From Homalodisca vitripennis (Eukaryota > Arthropoda > Insecta > Hemiptera > Cicadellidae): a DNA stretch of 64,000 nucleotides. Positions within the stretch are counted from its first letter, which is position 1, and each line of letters begins with the position of its first letter. The stretch covers positions 62,001-126,000 of the forward strand of contig NW_025778007.1 of assembly GCF_021130785.1 (NCBI RefSeq), given 5' to 3'. Below, piece by piece: positions 44,909 to 55,046 of the stretch. The notes beneath the pieces were generated by a model. That model did no database searches, had not been told where the DNA came from, and saw only the letters and a program-made list of their open reading frames with translations. A program made the translations under genes and the position numbers.

Positions 44909-47104
44909 ATGTCGAGTAGAGATCGTGTTGCCAAATGCAGAGCGAAGAAGAAGGAAAATCCAACTAAGTGGCAAGAGCATCTTGAGAAAGATAAGTTGCG
45001 TAAGAGAGCCGTCAGAGCTAAGGAAAAAGAAGATTTACATGGTGATAATAAACTTTTACTCCTAAAAAGGGAAAAAGATAGGGAAAGACAGCGTCGTTGC
45101 AGGTTGAGAAAGAAAAATGTTAATGTTGAAGTCTCTGGGTCTGATCTTGGCTCTTACAAAAGTCCAAGAACCCTAGGAAAGGCTGTGAAGAAGGTAAAAG
45201 CTTTGTTGCCTAAGAGTCCGTCAAAAAAACGTGCAGTTTTTAAGCGTTTAATGTATGAAAACCTTGGTCCTGAGATAGTTAAAAATATTTTTAAAACAAG
45301 AAAATCTGGATCAAGACAACTATCAGAAGAGTGCAAACAGAGCGTGATTGAATTTTTTAACAATGATGAGATTAGCCGTCAGGCTCCAGGAAAAAGGGAT
45401 GTCAAATCTGTAAAGGACCCTCTTACTGGGAAACGGGGCCTGATCCAAATTCGCCATATGGTTATGGGAATTAGAGAGGCTTATGAACAGTTTAAAAGTT
45501 CCCATCCAGACGAGAAGATTTCAAAATCTAAGTTTTATAGCTTGCGGCCTAAACACATCCTGCCCTTAAGTGAGATGCCCCATACAGTATGTGTTTGCAT
45601 TAAACACGCCAACTTCTCGTTCTTGATTGAACCAATATCTAAATTTCATCCTGCATTCCCAAAAACTCATAATGAGCTTTTAGGGTCAGTTTGTTGTGAT
45701 ACAGAATCAGTGACCTGTATGACAAATAAATGCGAGAACTGTATTCAAAAATTAGAGACTCTGCTGAGTTCTGATGTTGATATGAATAAAAGGCTCAAGT
45801 GGAAGGAGTGGAAAACAGTAAATAATAGACCTAAGTTGGTAGAAAATACTACAACGTTGAAGAGGATGGTTTTAACATTAAACAGTCAACTAGCTGCATT
45901 TAAGACGCACACATATATTAAAAGAGTACAGGCACAATACTTTGAGAAGTGTAAAAAATCTTTGACCAAGAACCCCAAAAGTGCTGTAATGCAAGTAGAC
46001 TTTGCAGAAAATTATTCGATCATCCAACAGGATGAAATTCAAAGCGCTCACTGGGCTCATAACCAAACTACAATATTTACCTGTTGTATTTGGCACAATG
46101 GCAAAGTATACAGTTTTGCTGTCATAAGTGATGACTTGAAACACAGCAAAAACTCAGTGTTTGCTTTTATGAAGGCAATTATAGTTAAATTTAAGGAAGT
46201 AGTTCCACAAGTAAATAAGTTGATTGTTTTTTCAGACAACTGTGCAGGCCAATTTAAGAGCCGGTATAATGTCGCAATTGTCTGCTACGCTGAGAAAGAT
46301 TTTGGAGTTACGTTGGAGTGGAATTTTTTTGCTTCGGGGCACGGCAAAGGGGCAGTTGATGGAGTGGGAGGTTCTGTCAAGAGAACTGTCTGGAGGGAAG
46401 TTCAAGGGAGGCAATGTTTTGTGAGCACGCCTTATGATTTTTATGAGACAGCCAAAGTAAAGTGCAAAGAGACTGTCATTTTATTTGTCCCACAGGCTGA
46501 AGTAGATTCAGTTGCAACACTCCTCACTAAAAGATGGGACAACCTGATTGAGATACCTAAAATACAATCTATGCATCACTTTCAGGGGTATGACGATAAC
46601 TACATGCTCATTGGTAAGACATCGGTTGATTTGATGTTAAAAGTTCCAATTGTAGAAGAATCTTTAAGTGATGAACCTTCAAGTGAAGAAGAAGACAACC
46701 CTTCTAGTTCAATGACTCTAACAAAAGATCATGACCGCTTCTATAGGTTTAAGGATGTGTATACTGACTCTGAGGACAGCTCTAAAGAAGAAGAAGAAAA
46801 TACAACGAAACCTGCTCCATACACATTTGATGAATTGAAGCTGGATGTGTACCTTGTCGTCTCATTTACCACGGGTAAAAAGACTTTGAATTTTGTGGCA
46901 GTAACTCAAGGAGAAGTACAGCCTGATCGTGAAATTGAAGTTATGTTTATGGAACCTTATGGAGGCAAATCTACGTTTAAGCCTAATGAAAATGACATAA
47001 GCTTTATATCTTGTGACCAGATCGTTGGCATTTTGCCTAAACCTGATATAATTACCAAGGGAGGTAGAATTCTTTACCAGTTTAAAAATGATGTTGCTCT
47101 GTAA
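44909..47104 (+). CDS. E3 transposase, 731 residues, Sola-like group B
   Basis: Open from ATG at 44909 to 47104. A polypyrimidine-CAG acceptor four bases before the ATG suggests a spliced 5' leader. The N-terminal 75 residues are strongly basic with repeated R-x-R-C/A-x-KK motifs (CRAKKKENP, RQRRCRLRKK), resembling a bZIP basic region and probably binding DNA. A cysteine/histidine cluster (CVCIKHANF, later CMTNKCENC) lies around residues 225-280. Catalytic candidates are D364 (VDFAENYS), D443 (FSDNCAGQFK) and D484 (GAVDGVGG); in place of the E1/E2 glutamate there is SVKR, so this is a DDD arrangement. The tail is serine/glutamate-rich. AATAAA follows at about 47386. Possibly active. Confidence 0.77.
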   Translation: MSSRDRVAKCRAKKKENPTKWQEHLEKDKLRKRAVRAKEKEDLHGDNKLLLLKREKDRERQRRCRLRKKNVNVEVSGSDLGSYKSPRTLGKAVKKVKALLPKSPSKKRAVFKRLMYENLGPEIVKNIFKTRKSGSRQLSEECKQSVIEFFNNDEISRQAPGKRDVKSVKDPLTGKRGLIQIRHMVMGIREAYEQFKSSHPDEKISKSKFYSLRPKHILPLSEMPHTVCVCIKHANFSFLIEPISKFHPAFPKTHNELLGSVCCDTESVTCMTNKCENCIQKLETLLSSDVDMNKRLKWKEWKTVNNRPKLVENTTTLKRMVLTLNSQLAAFKTHTYIKRVQAQYFEKCKKSLTKNPKSAVMQVDFAENYSIIQQDEIQSAHWAHNQTTIFTCCIWHNGKVYSFAVISDDLKHSKNSVFAFMKAIIVKFKEVVPQVNKLIVFSDNCAGQFKSRYNVAIVCYAEKDFGVTLEWNFFASGHGKGAVDGVGGSVKRTVWREVQGRQCFVSTPYDFYETAKVKCKETVILFVPQAEVDSVATLLTKRWDNLIEIPKIQSMHHFQGYDDNYMLIGKTSVDLMLKVPIVEESLSDEPSSEEEDNPSSSMTLTKDHDRFYRFKDVYTDSEDSSKEEEENTTKPAPYTFDELKLDVYLVVSFTTGKKTLNFVAVTQGEVQPDREIEVMFMEPYGGKSTFKPNENDISFISCDQIVGILPKPDIITKGGRILYQFKNDVAL

Positions 47105-47418
47105 AAGTTAGGACTTGGACTTTTGTCAAGCTCTGTCACTAAGACAATTTAGTCATTATTTTATTTATTATTATTATTTTATTGTTACTGACTAGTCAGT
47201 AATATTCTTCTTGTAATTTTTTTACATTATTCAGGTTTTAGATCAGGTAAAGTTTTTCCACCACTCACGGTGATTTTTCTCTCGCCCATGGCGATTTTAG
47301 CCCTCACACACATATATTACATGATTATATTATTATTAATTATATTATTACATATAATATATGTTAAAGTGTGCATTGTGTCAAATAAATGGTTTTTAAT
47401 GAGAAATTTTACTTTATT

Positions 47419-47789
47419 GTCACGTCCGTAACAATGTTTACATTTTTTTATTTTTTATTTCCAATGTTTTCTGATTAGACATTAATGTTTCCCAGTAGGA
47501 AATTTTCTTAAGACTATCACAGATAATTTTAAATTGCATATTTCTCAAATAATTAACAGACTTTTAAACAGTTGTCATACTATGTCAGAACCTAGGTGCT
47601 TTTCACGTCACGTCCGTAACACCAACTCTATTAGATATGGCATTAAAACAAATAATGTTATGTATTTTATATTCAGGATGAAAATTGTATACACATTTGT
47701 CTATCTGCTTGGTATTAAATATTTATAGAAAAAAAAAAAACTTTAATTTTTATTCTAATGAGAAGGTGTGTAACTGTCACGTCCGCAAC
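47419..47789 (+). promoter_or_regulatory. Right subterminal GTCACGTCCGTAAC sites of E3
   Basis: Direct copies at 47419-47432 and 47607-47620, and one with a single change at 47776-47789, 13 bp from the end. Confidence 0.6.
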
Positions 47790-47802
47790 AAAAGAATGGC
47801 TG

Positions 47803-48560
47803 TAAACAATAAGTGATGTCAATATTTCATATGATACATGACAGAATAATATTATTCCTTTCTTTTAAATTAATCACAGTTGTCCACTATGGGGTCTCAA
47901 CTTGCAAGCATACATCAATGTATAGTCGCATAATGCCATCTTAACAATAAGAGGTGTATAATACATAACAAAATATTAATACTTTCTTTTAAATTAATCA
48001 TAGTTGTCGACTATGGATCTCAACTTGTAAGCATAAATCACTTTAAACTCACATATGACATCTAAATAATAAGTGATGTCAAAATTTCATAAGATACACA
48101 ACAGAATATTAATTCTAAGTTTAAATTAATCATAGTTATGACTGTGGGTCAACTTGTAAGCATACACCACTGTTTAGTCGCATACATAATGCCATCTAAA
48201 CAATAAGAGGTATATAATACATAACAAAATATTAATAGGTACTTTATTTTAAATTAATCATAGTTGTCAACTATGGATCTCAACTTGTAAGCATAAATCT
48301 ATGTACTCACACATGACATACAAACAATGTGATGTCAATATTTCATGATACATGACAGAATATTATTCCTTTATTTTAAATTAATCATAGTTGATTACCA
48401 AGAATCTCAACTTTATTAATATATGTATACTCTCATAAGACATCTAAAGAAATGTAATATATATTACATACTACATAACAGTATATTCTTCTTTGTTATT
48501 AATTAATCCTAGTTGTTGACCATGGGTGTCAACATGTAAGTATATATGACAATCAAACAT
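47803..48560 (+). repeat. Satellite array, right part
   Basis: Continues the interrupted monomer at CAATAAG. Less than two units match the homogeneous core; then diverged units (40-60 bp blocks still recognisable, such as AATTAATCATAGTTG and ATCTCAACTTGTAAGC) fade out by about 48560. Confidence 0.85.
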
Positions 48561-50269
48561 TGAGTCATGTCAATATACTTGTTATGAAAGACAGAAAGTG
48601 CCTTATTTCTTTATGCCTTAATCTAACTTGTAATCCTAATATCTAATATGATATTTATACACATTTTATTAAACCTTGTGGTGGCTCTATATCAGTTTCC
48701 GTGGTTTCCAGATTAACTCTTTTGTCAAGTAAGGAATACATGCACGAATTAAGGCTTGTGCATGATACTAGGGACACTGATATTCCCATCTATTGAACAT
48801 TTCCTGATGAGATTAGAAGTGGATGGCACTAGGATATGACTTATGCCTCGGCAGAGTGAACCTCAACTCTCATCAGCACGAGATTGGGATATCGGTATCG
48901 CACTCCCAGTGTGTCAGTCATGCTCTGAAACAGTGGAACAAAGAATAAGATGAGATAAAAGAAAAAGAGTATAAAAATATTCTTTCAGTCTGAAAGAAAA
49001 GACAGACAATAAAGGCTAGTAAAAAACCGGAAAAAGTAGAAAATCCATTTCAGACAGAAAATCCCGTAAAAGAAGCATATAAATAAATATACAACAAGAA
49101 CATTCTCAGCTCAGATACCTTGTGGTCGCCATTCACATATATACCAATTATGAGCTCCTGAAGGGTGGGTGGGGAGTGGGTGAGAATGTAGATATGGATT
49201 AGAAATTAAGAGGTAATTTAATAATTTACTAAGGACATTTGTTCGTGTCAAAAACCTGTCAAGCACTAACATAACCAAAAATGAGTTTTATCTATATATG
49301 AGGATGATTATTCTTTAGCAGTAAACACATTGTTAAGAGCAGGAATCTGTCAAGTGTTATAGTTCCGATAGTGTTAATAACTAGTTAGTTGAAAAGTACT
49401 TTTGGTGCAGAAACACGTAAAGCCCCATTACTTAACAGGTTTCTGCAACAAACTGAAAACTTTTTTCTGGAAGATTTTGAGTTGGCTATTCTGAGAATTT
49501 ATAACACTGCACTGTTGCCAGCTATCTCTTTGCTCTCTTGGACATTAACGAGCCACATTAAATAATTTGTTCATTATAAGTTATTACCAATAGTTTATTG
49601 TGAAAATTTATAGTTTTTTGTAATAATTAAATTGATTCTATTATAGTAAAAGTCTAAGAAGTAGATACACATCTAGTAGAAGGTGCAAGATGATCAGCAA
49701 TGCAGTCACTTCTGACATATTTATAAGGATCCCTTTGTAGCTCTCCAATTAGATTCTATAGTTTGGGTATTTACAGAAGTTAGTGGACCTACGAAGTTTG
49801 TATTCAAAACATTACTTATGTTTAAAAATACATTTTGGGCCAACATCCGCATATTCATCGTCACTAACCTACTCACTATAACATGAAATAAAGCAATGAA
49901 ATTAGATGGCGGTGGTCACTTTATTATACTGCAGCCTAACAAAAATTACAGTATTTCCCATCTCTAGTGGCCATTACTCAAATACCATAAATGATTTAAC
50001 TTTGTTTTAATTAATTTTGAACAATAATGTCAAACTCAATTATGTTACAGACTTCTAAGATTAAATATATGCATTTCAGATTATAGAAAATAATACAACT
50101 TTATTATTACTGTTCAAGCAATATTATGTGACTTACAATTACTTTACAGTATAAAAATGCCTGCCAGCATTTAAATGGTTCTAATCATAAGTTAATTCAA
50201 TTATGGTTGTGGCCACTATCATACTGCAGCCGTTTTTTTTTATTTATCGAGGACACCATCATGCCCTGT
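48561..50269. other. No gene seen
   Basis: AT-rich unique sequence with no long frame. Two direct partial copies of a GTGGTGGCC-ATACTGCAGCC motif (49909-49937 and 50206-50232) relate to the inverted repeat element that follows. Confidence 0.5.
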
Positions 50270-50491
50270 GCGGCTGCAGTATAATAAGAGGCCAACACCA
50301 CAATAGAATCATAGTATACCCTTAAAAACAGTAAAAAGTAACTAAATGTTAAAACAGTTTTGTTTGTTACATTTTATAGATAGTTTTTATATAACATAAT
50401 TCATGTCAACATTTTTGTTTTTATAGTTTATAGATAATCATAAATAATATGATTCTATTGTGGTGGTGGCCTCTTATTATAGTGCGGCCGC
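50270..50491. repeat. 222-bp inverted-repeat element, foldback or MITE
   Basis: Arms at 50270-50313 and 50449-50491 are complementary with a few mismatches, starting GCGGCTGCAGTATAATAAGA on the left. It has no coding capacity. No clear target duplication was found. Confidence 0.65.
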
Positions 50492-50573
50492 CCTTGCTGA
50501 TGGCAGGAGGGATTACTGTTAGACCATTCAACTACTAGTGCCTTTTGTGAGATTAAATGTCCTTCAAAAACTG

Positions 50574-51125
50574 GGGTGGGGTATGATAAGCGGACCAAAT
50601 TTTTAATATCGAAATTGGCAAACGATATTACTTAATCATAACCATCGATATAATCAATCGATACTGATTATTTAAACTACTAACTTAAAATAATCTATAT
50701 CAACAGCTGTAAACACCCTAAAATAATACACATAGGATAATATTTCAATTTTACATAAGTAATTCTGATTATTAAAATGGCAGTCAATTTTAGAAAACTA
50801 CACAACATTGCTTTTTTGTGGCTTCAAAATGTTGGACTCGTACCGAAAAACCCATAAATTTGTGGGAAAGAAAACAACTGTACTGTAACTGTGAGAGGAG
50901 TAAATATGGTCATCTTCAGTTTTCCTAATTTTGGTTTTAATAATTTGTTTGATCACTTTAAATATTAAATTCATATTTTAATTTAAAACATATGATTGTT
51001 ATTGAGGACTATAGGTACTTTTATATCGATTGATAGTCTAACTTAGGATTTCAGATGTGAATATTAGGTATCGATGACTATATTCTTCGATATAAAAAAC
51101 CGGGTCCGCTTATCGTACCCTACCC
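50574..51125. mobile_element. MITE copy 1, 8-bp duplication AAAAACTG
   Basis: 552 bp, with ends GGGTGGGGTATGATAAGCGG and the complement of GGGTAGGGTACGATAAGCGG. AAAAACTG flanks both sides (50566-50573 and 51126-51133). The interior is AT-rich with ATCGAT-type motifs and no frame. The 8-bp duplication fits hAT, P or Merlin movers; the TIR matches none that I know. Confidence 0.85.
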
Positions 51126-51179
51126 AAAAACTGTATTGTTCTGTTATTTTTTTAAATTTAATTTTCAAGCATTTTCCTT

Positions 51180-51204
51180 AAAAAAAAAAAAAAAAAAAAA
51201 AAAA
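51180..51204 (+). repeat. Poly(A) run
   Basis: About 24 consecutive A between the two MITE copies. It could be the tail of a retroposed sequence, but no body was recognised. Confidence 0.6.
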
Positions 51205-51292
51205 CAATGTTTTAGTAAATAAAGTAAAATACTACCAAATTCTATGCCTAGACTACCAAACATGTAAGAACACCTATATAGGTAAAAATAAC

Positions 51293-52926
51293 GGGTAGGG
51301 TACAATAAGCGGACCCGGTTTTTTATATCAAAATTGGCAAACGATATTACTTAATCATAACCATCGATACAGATTAATTATTTTGAACAAATAACATTAT
51401 CTATATCAACAGCTTTAAGCACTTTAAATAATACACGTAATTGTATTATTATTATGTATACTATTACAATAATAATAATTATTATACATACACGTTATAA
51501 CACACACACATAATTATGTGTGTATAATTATAACAATTCAATAATACTCTAATTATTTATGAGTTTTCCTGTTTGATCGATTTCATTCTGGTTCGTTTAT
51601 TATTTGTGTCATTTCTTAATTATTTATGAGTTTTTCTATATTCCTACATAGGCCTACTCATATTTAAATTAAAAACACATGATTGTTATTTAGGACTTTA
51701 AATACTTTTATAGGTAATTATCATATTAACGGCCGGGGCGGAAAAATACGAGTTTTGCGTAAAAACTTATTGGAATCGTCATATAAAAAAAAAAGTATAA
51801 GGTTTGCTGGGGTGGAAATGAGAAATAACGAAATTCTAGAAAATGAAAAATTAAATAACTTTTCAGTAATATCTCCATGTTCTACATCCACGTCTAGCGT
51901 CACGTGACCTTTTGTGGCCAATGATTGAACCTCGTGATGACGTCATCGGTTGCGCCGCCATCTTTGCAAACGTAAATGGAAAATAATACAGAAATGAGCA
52001 GAATTTTGATAAAAATAAATAATGTTTTTCTTAATTTCGAGAAAACATTAATTACGAGTGCCTCCGGCCATCAGCGCGGGCTTCGGCAGCCCCCGCGCTG
52101 ATGTCAATAAAAGAAAAACATCCCTCGAGATAGTACTTATCAGTAAAATATAAAATACTAGAGGGGCTGATCAAAAATATAAATTGAAATGTAATGCAAA
52201 GGCAATTATGTAAAGTTAAAAAACTAAATAAATCATGAAAAACTCAAATATATAGATGGATCAGAGAACACATACCATTAGTGTGTTGGCGGATACAGCT
52301 GAGCAGCAGCAACAAAAAAGTCGTCTATCACAACGAAACGACAAAGTCTCCCGGTTTAAAAACACCACTCGACCGCACGACGAACACATACACTCATTTT
52401 TTTAAATTCCATGTTCAATTAAAAAAGAGATAATTTCGTTTCGGTTAAAACGTAAACTCTTAACGTGCCCTACGAAACACTCCGACACACACAATTCACT
52501 AGGGTTGGTTGAACTAGTGGATGGTTGATTCATCATTGTAAACGCACTCACTCAATCCGACCTACTGAACACGATATCTTGTGTAGAACTGATATCAGGC
52601 TGCTATCAGTCCCGGCCGCAGATAATATTCAAGTAAACAGATTATCCAGACACAGCACACAAACTGAACATTAAAACATTAGTAACTTAACCACTTATCA
52701 ATATACCCCCTAAAATCATGTTATTTGTCATTTGCACCCCATAGTACTATATATATTTTTTGTTCAGGAGGGTGAGCAGAATACGTTGGTAACGTCAAAT
52801 TCGTGATTTGCCGCCCCGGCGTTTAATCTTACTGGTACGCTTTTATATATAGAATTCAAGATGGGAATATTAGGTATCGATGATTATATTCTCCAAAAAA
52901 CCCGGGTCGATTATCGTACCCTACCC
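51293..52926. mobile_element. MITE copy 2, duplication AAAATAAC, interrupted by Merlin B
   Basis: Same family as 50574-51125: ends GGGTAGGGTACAATAAGCGG and the complementary ...GTACCCTACCC. AAAATAAC flanks both sides (51285-51292 and 52927-52934). Without the Merlin insertion and its duplication it is about 499 bp. Confidence 0.87.
51713..52839 (-). mobile_element. Merlin element B, internal deletion derivative
   Basis: Minus-strand copy of Merlin A (21824-23715), flanked by CTTTTATA (51705-51712 and 52840-52847). It retains both ends, the 5' coding start and the 3' non-coding part, but lacks about 730 bp corresponding to roughly 22370-23100 of copy A, including the whole catalytic core. It is therefore non-autonomous. 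Confidence 0.9.
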
Positions 52927-52934
52927 AAAATAAC

Positions 52935-53457
52935 ATTATGACAACCCAATAAAAGTAAACATACTAGCAGAAATATTCTAAAAGGCTGCAGTTTTTAGAC
53001 ACATACTATATTACACATAATATTCTACACATAAAATTTTACAAAAAGAAAACTAACATTTATATCCATTCATTCCATTTCATACCCTAGACTAACACTG
53101 ACTCAAAAATGTAGGCACTAAATTCTAAGAAAAGAATACTGCACCTAAACTTAATAACAATATAACTAGAAAAATGTCTTTCTCTTTTAAAAAATATTTA
53201 CAAATGTGTAATATTTGGAATAGAAACTCACATGGTCACTTCCGGAAAAACAGCATGCCTAATACTCGTTATATTTGTTTTGATTATTTATTTATTAATA
53301 CCGCTGGAATACCATTCTACACATCACAGTAGCTAATACTCTCATTTCTGAGTGAATTCGTTCTAATGTATTGCTTTCTTGTCTACAACAGTGAATTTTA
53401 CTATATTCAAGGTTAAAGTAACACGCAAAACAAAAACTCGATTCACCATTCCTTCAC
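52935..53457. other. No gene seen
   Basis: AT-rich flank between the MITE and the LINE, ending in the LINE target sequence CCATTCCTTCAC. Confidence 0.5.
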
Positions 53458-53726
53458 ACTTAATAGCATAGACTGTGAACCCCAGCTGTGCTGTTTCAGT
53501 GTTGTGTCCTTTATTTTAATTTAAAATGTAGTTTTTTTACCCAATTAGTGGTTAAAACTATATAAAACAGTTCTTAAAACATTTTTGTTCATAATTTACA
53601 TAAAAATGTTTAGATTTTTTTCGTAATCCTTTTTTTCCAGTACTTTTCCTACAACTAACCTTACCCGTTAACTTTAATTGTTTTCAGTGTTTGTTTACTA
53701 TTAGTAGTTTTTCAAGTGAGAAGGTA

Positions 53727-55046
53727 ATGGACAACTTAAAATTTGCCCCTTCAAACAACTCAAACTGTTTGGATTTTGATACCATAACTAATGATCACAA
53801 TTATTGTTCTAATAAGCAAACAATGAACATCATTTCAGGAAAAACTGTTTCTAATGACGATGTCAATAATCAAAACGAGTGGCAAATCGAAACAACTAGA
53901 AACAAAAGACATTTGTCAACAGCCAACGTTTCAGATGTTAAGAAACCTTGTAGACCTACAGATTACGTTGCAAAAACTGCTAGACCTATTGAATTGCACA
54001 ACAGATTTGAAATGCTGAGTAACGCCAACCTAGGCTCTGAAGAAGAAACGATGAATGACGACAAATGTAGGACGAAGGTGAGGCCTCCACCTATATTTGT
54101 CCCCAACATTGTCAACATAAGTAAAATGATGGTAAACATTGAACAAGTAATTAAAAAAGAGTCATATTCATTTAAATGCATAGCTAGAGATAAAGTAAAA
54201 ATTAACACTGATACTATTGAAGCCTACCGCGCATTAGTCAAACATTTAACTAACATGAAAGTAAACTTCCATACATACCAAATAAAGGGTGACAGAGCTT
54301 ATAGAGTAGTGCTTAAGAATATGCACTTCTCTACGGAACCCCAGGAAATTAAAACAGCTATAGAAGCTTATAACCACAAAGTTAGGAATGTGTCGAACCT
54401 TAGAAGTAGCAAATCTAAAGATCCACTGTCAATTTTTTTTGTAGACTTAGAGCCAGCATCAAACAACAAAGACATTTTTAAAATTGAATTCCTACTAAAT
54501 GCCAAAATTGTACTTGAGCCCCCTTACAAACGTAATGATGTGGTGCAGTGCAAAAAGTGTCAAAGATATGGGCACACAAAGGCTTACTGCTGGTACCAAA
54601 ACCGCTGTGTAAAATGCGGCTCAGATCATGATACTAGCAGCTGTAATAAATCTGTAAATGTTCCTCCCAAATGTGTATTATGTGGTGGTGAGCACCCAGC
54701 CAACTATAAAGGTTGCTCTATTTACAAAGATATTAAGAAAAAGGCTTTTCCACCTCTAAGACCAGCGTTAAAAAAAGACACTCCTCCTCCAGTGCAAGAT
54801 CGAGAAGTAGATAGACCTATATCTGTTCGTACTCAAAATTCAACAGGTAATCAGTCTCAACCAGTATCACCAACCTTATCTTATGCTAGAGTGGCATCAG
54901 GTCAATCAAATGTAGAAGCAAATCACAATCTGAATCAAATAATTGATGGATTTTTAAATAAGTTCGAAATGATGATGTCTCAACAAGCCCAGCAAATAGG
55001 TACATTGATTAACCTATTGACAACTGTCATATCAAAACTAAAATGA
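53727..55046 (+). CDS. LINE ORF1, gag-like protein with three zinc knuckles
   Basis: 439 residues from ATG at 53727; the open frame begins earlier but without ATG. The N-terminal half is polar. A central region (about residues 140-260) resembles the PRE_C2HC-type domain of Jockey gag proteins. Three CCHC knuckles follow: CKKCQRYGHTKAYC, CVKCGSDHDTSSC and CVLCGGEHPANYKGC. A proline-rich linker and a short helical end complete it. It should bind LINE RNA and form the nucleoprotein particle. The stop codon overlaps the ORF2 start. Confidence 0.88.
   Translation: MDNLKFAPSNNSNCLDFDTITNDHNYCSNKQTMNIISGKTVSNDDVNNQNEWQIETTRNKRHLSTANVSDVKKPCRPTDYVAKTARPIELHNRFEMLSNANLGSEEETMNDDKCRTKVRPPPIFVPNIVNISKMMVNIEQVIKKESYSFKCIARDKVKINTDTIEAYRALVKHLTNMKVNFHTYQIKGDRAYRVVLKNMHFSTEPQEIKTAIEAYNHKVRNVSNLRSSKSKDPLSIFFVDLEPASNNKDIFKIEFLLNAKIVLEPPYKRNDVVQCKKCQRYGHTKAYCWYQNRCVKCGSDHDTSSCNKSVNVPPKCVLCGGEHPANYKGCSIYKDIKKKAFPPLRPALKKDTPPPVQDREVDRPISVRTQNSTGNQSQPVSPTLSYARVASGQSNVEANHNLNQIIDGFLNKFEMMMSQQAQQIGTLINLLTTVISKLK

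Larger units (their letters stand above)
43859..47802 (+). mobile_element. E3: intact group B transposon inserted in the satellite, duplication TAAA
   Basis: The 13-bp ends CAGCCATTCTTTT are perfect inverted repeats. TAAA precedes (43855-43858) and follows (47803-47806). Neighbouring satellite monomers read CATCTAAACAATAAG, so the uninterrupted target is known and the 4-bp duplication is certain. The motif GTCACGTCCGTAAC occurs five times inside, two near the left and three near the right end. One long gene lies between. Classification as a Sola-type element of a different group from E1 and E2 is inferred. Confidence 0.93.
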
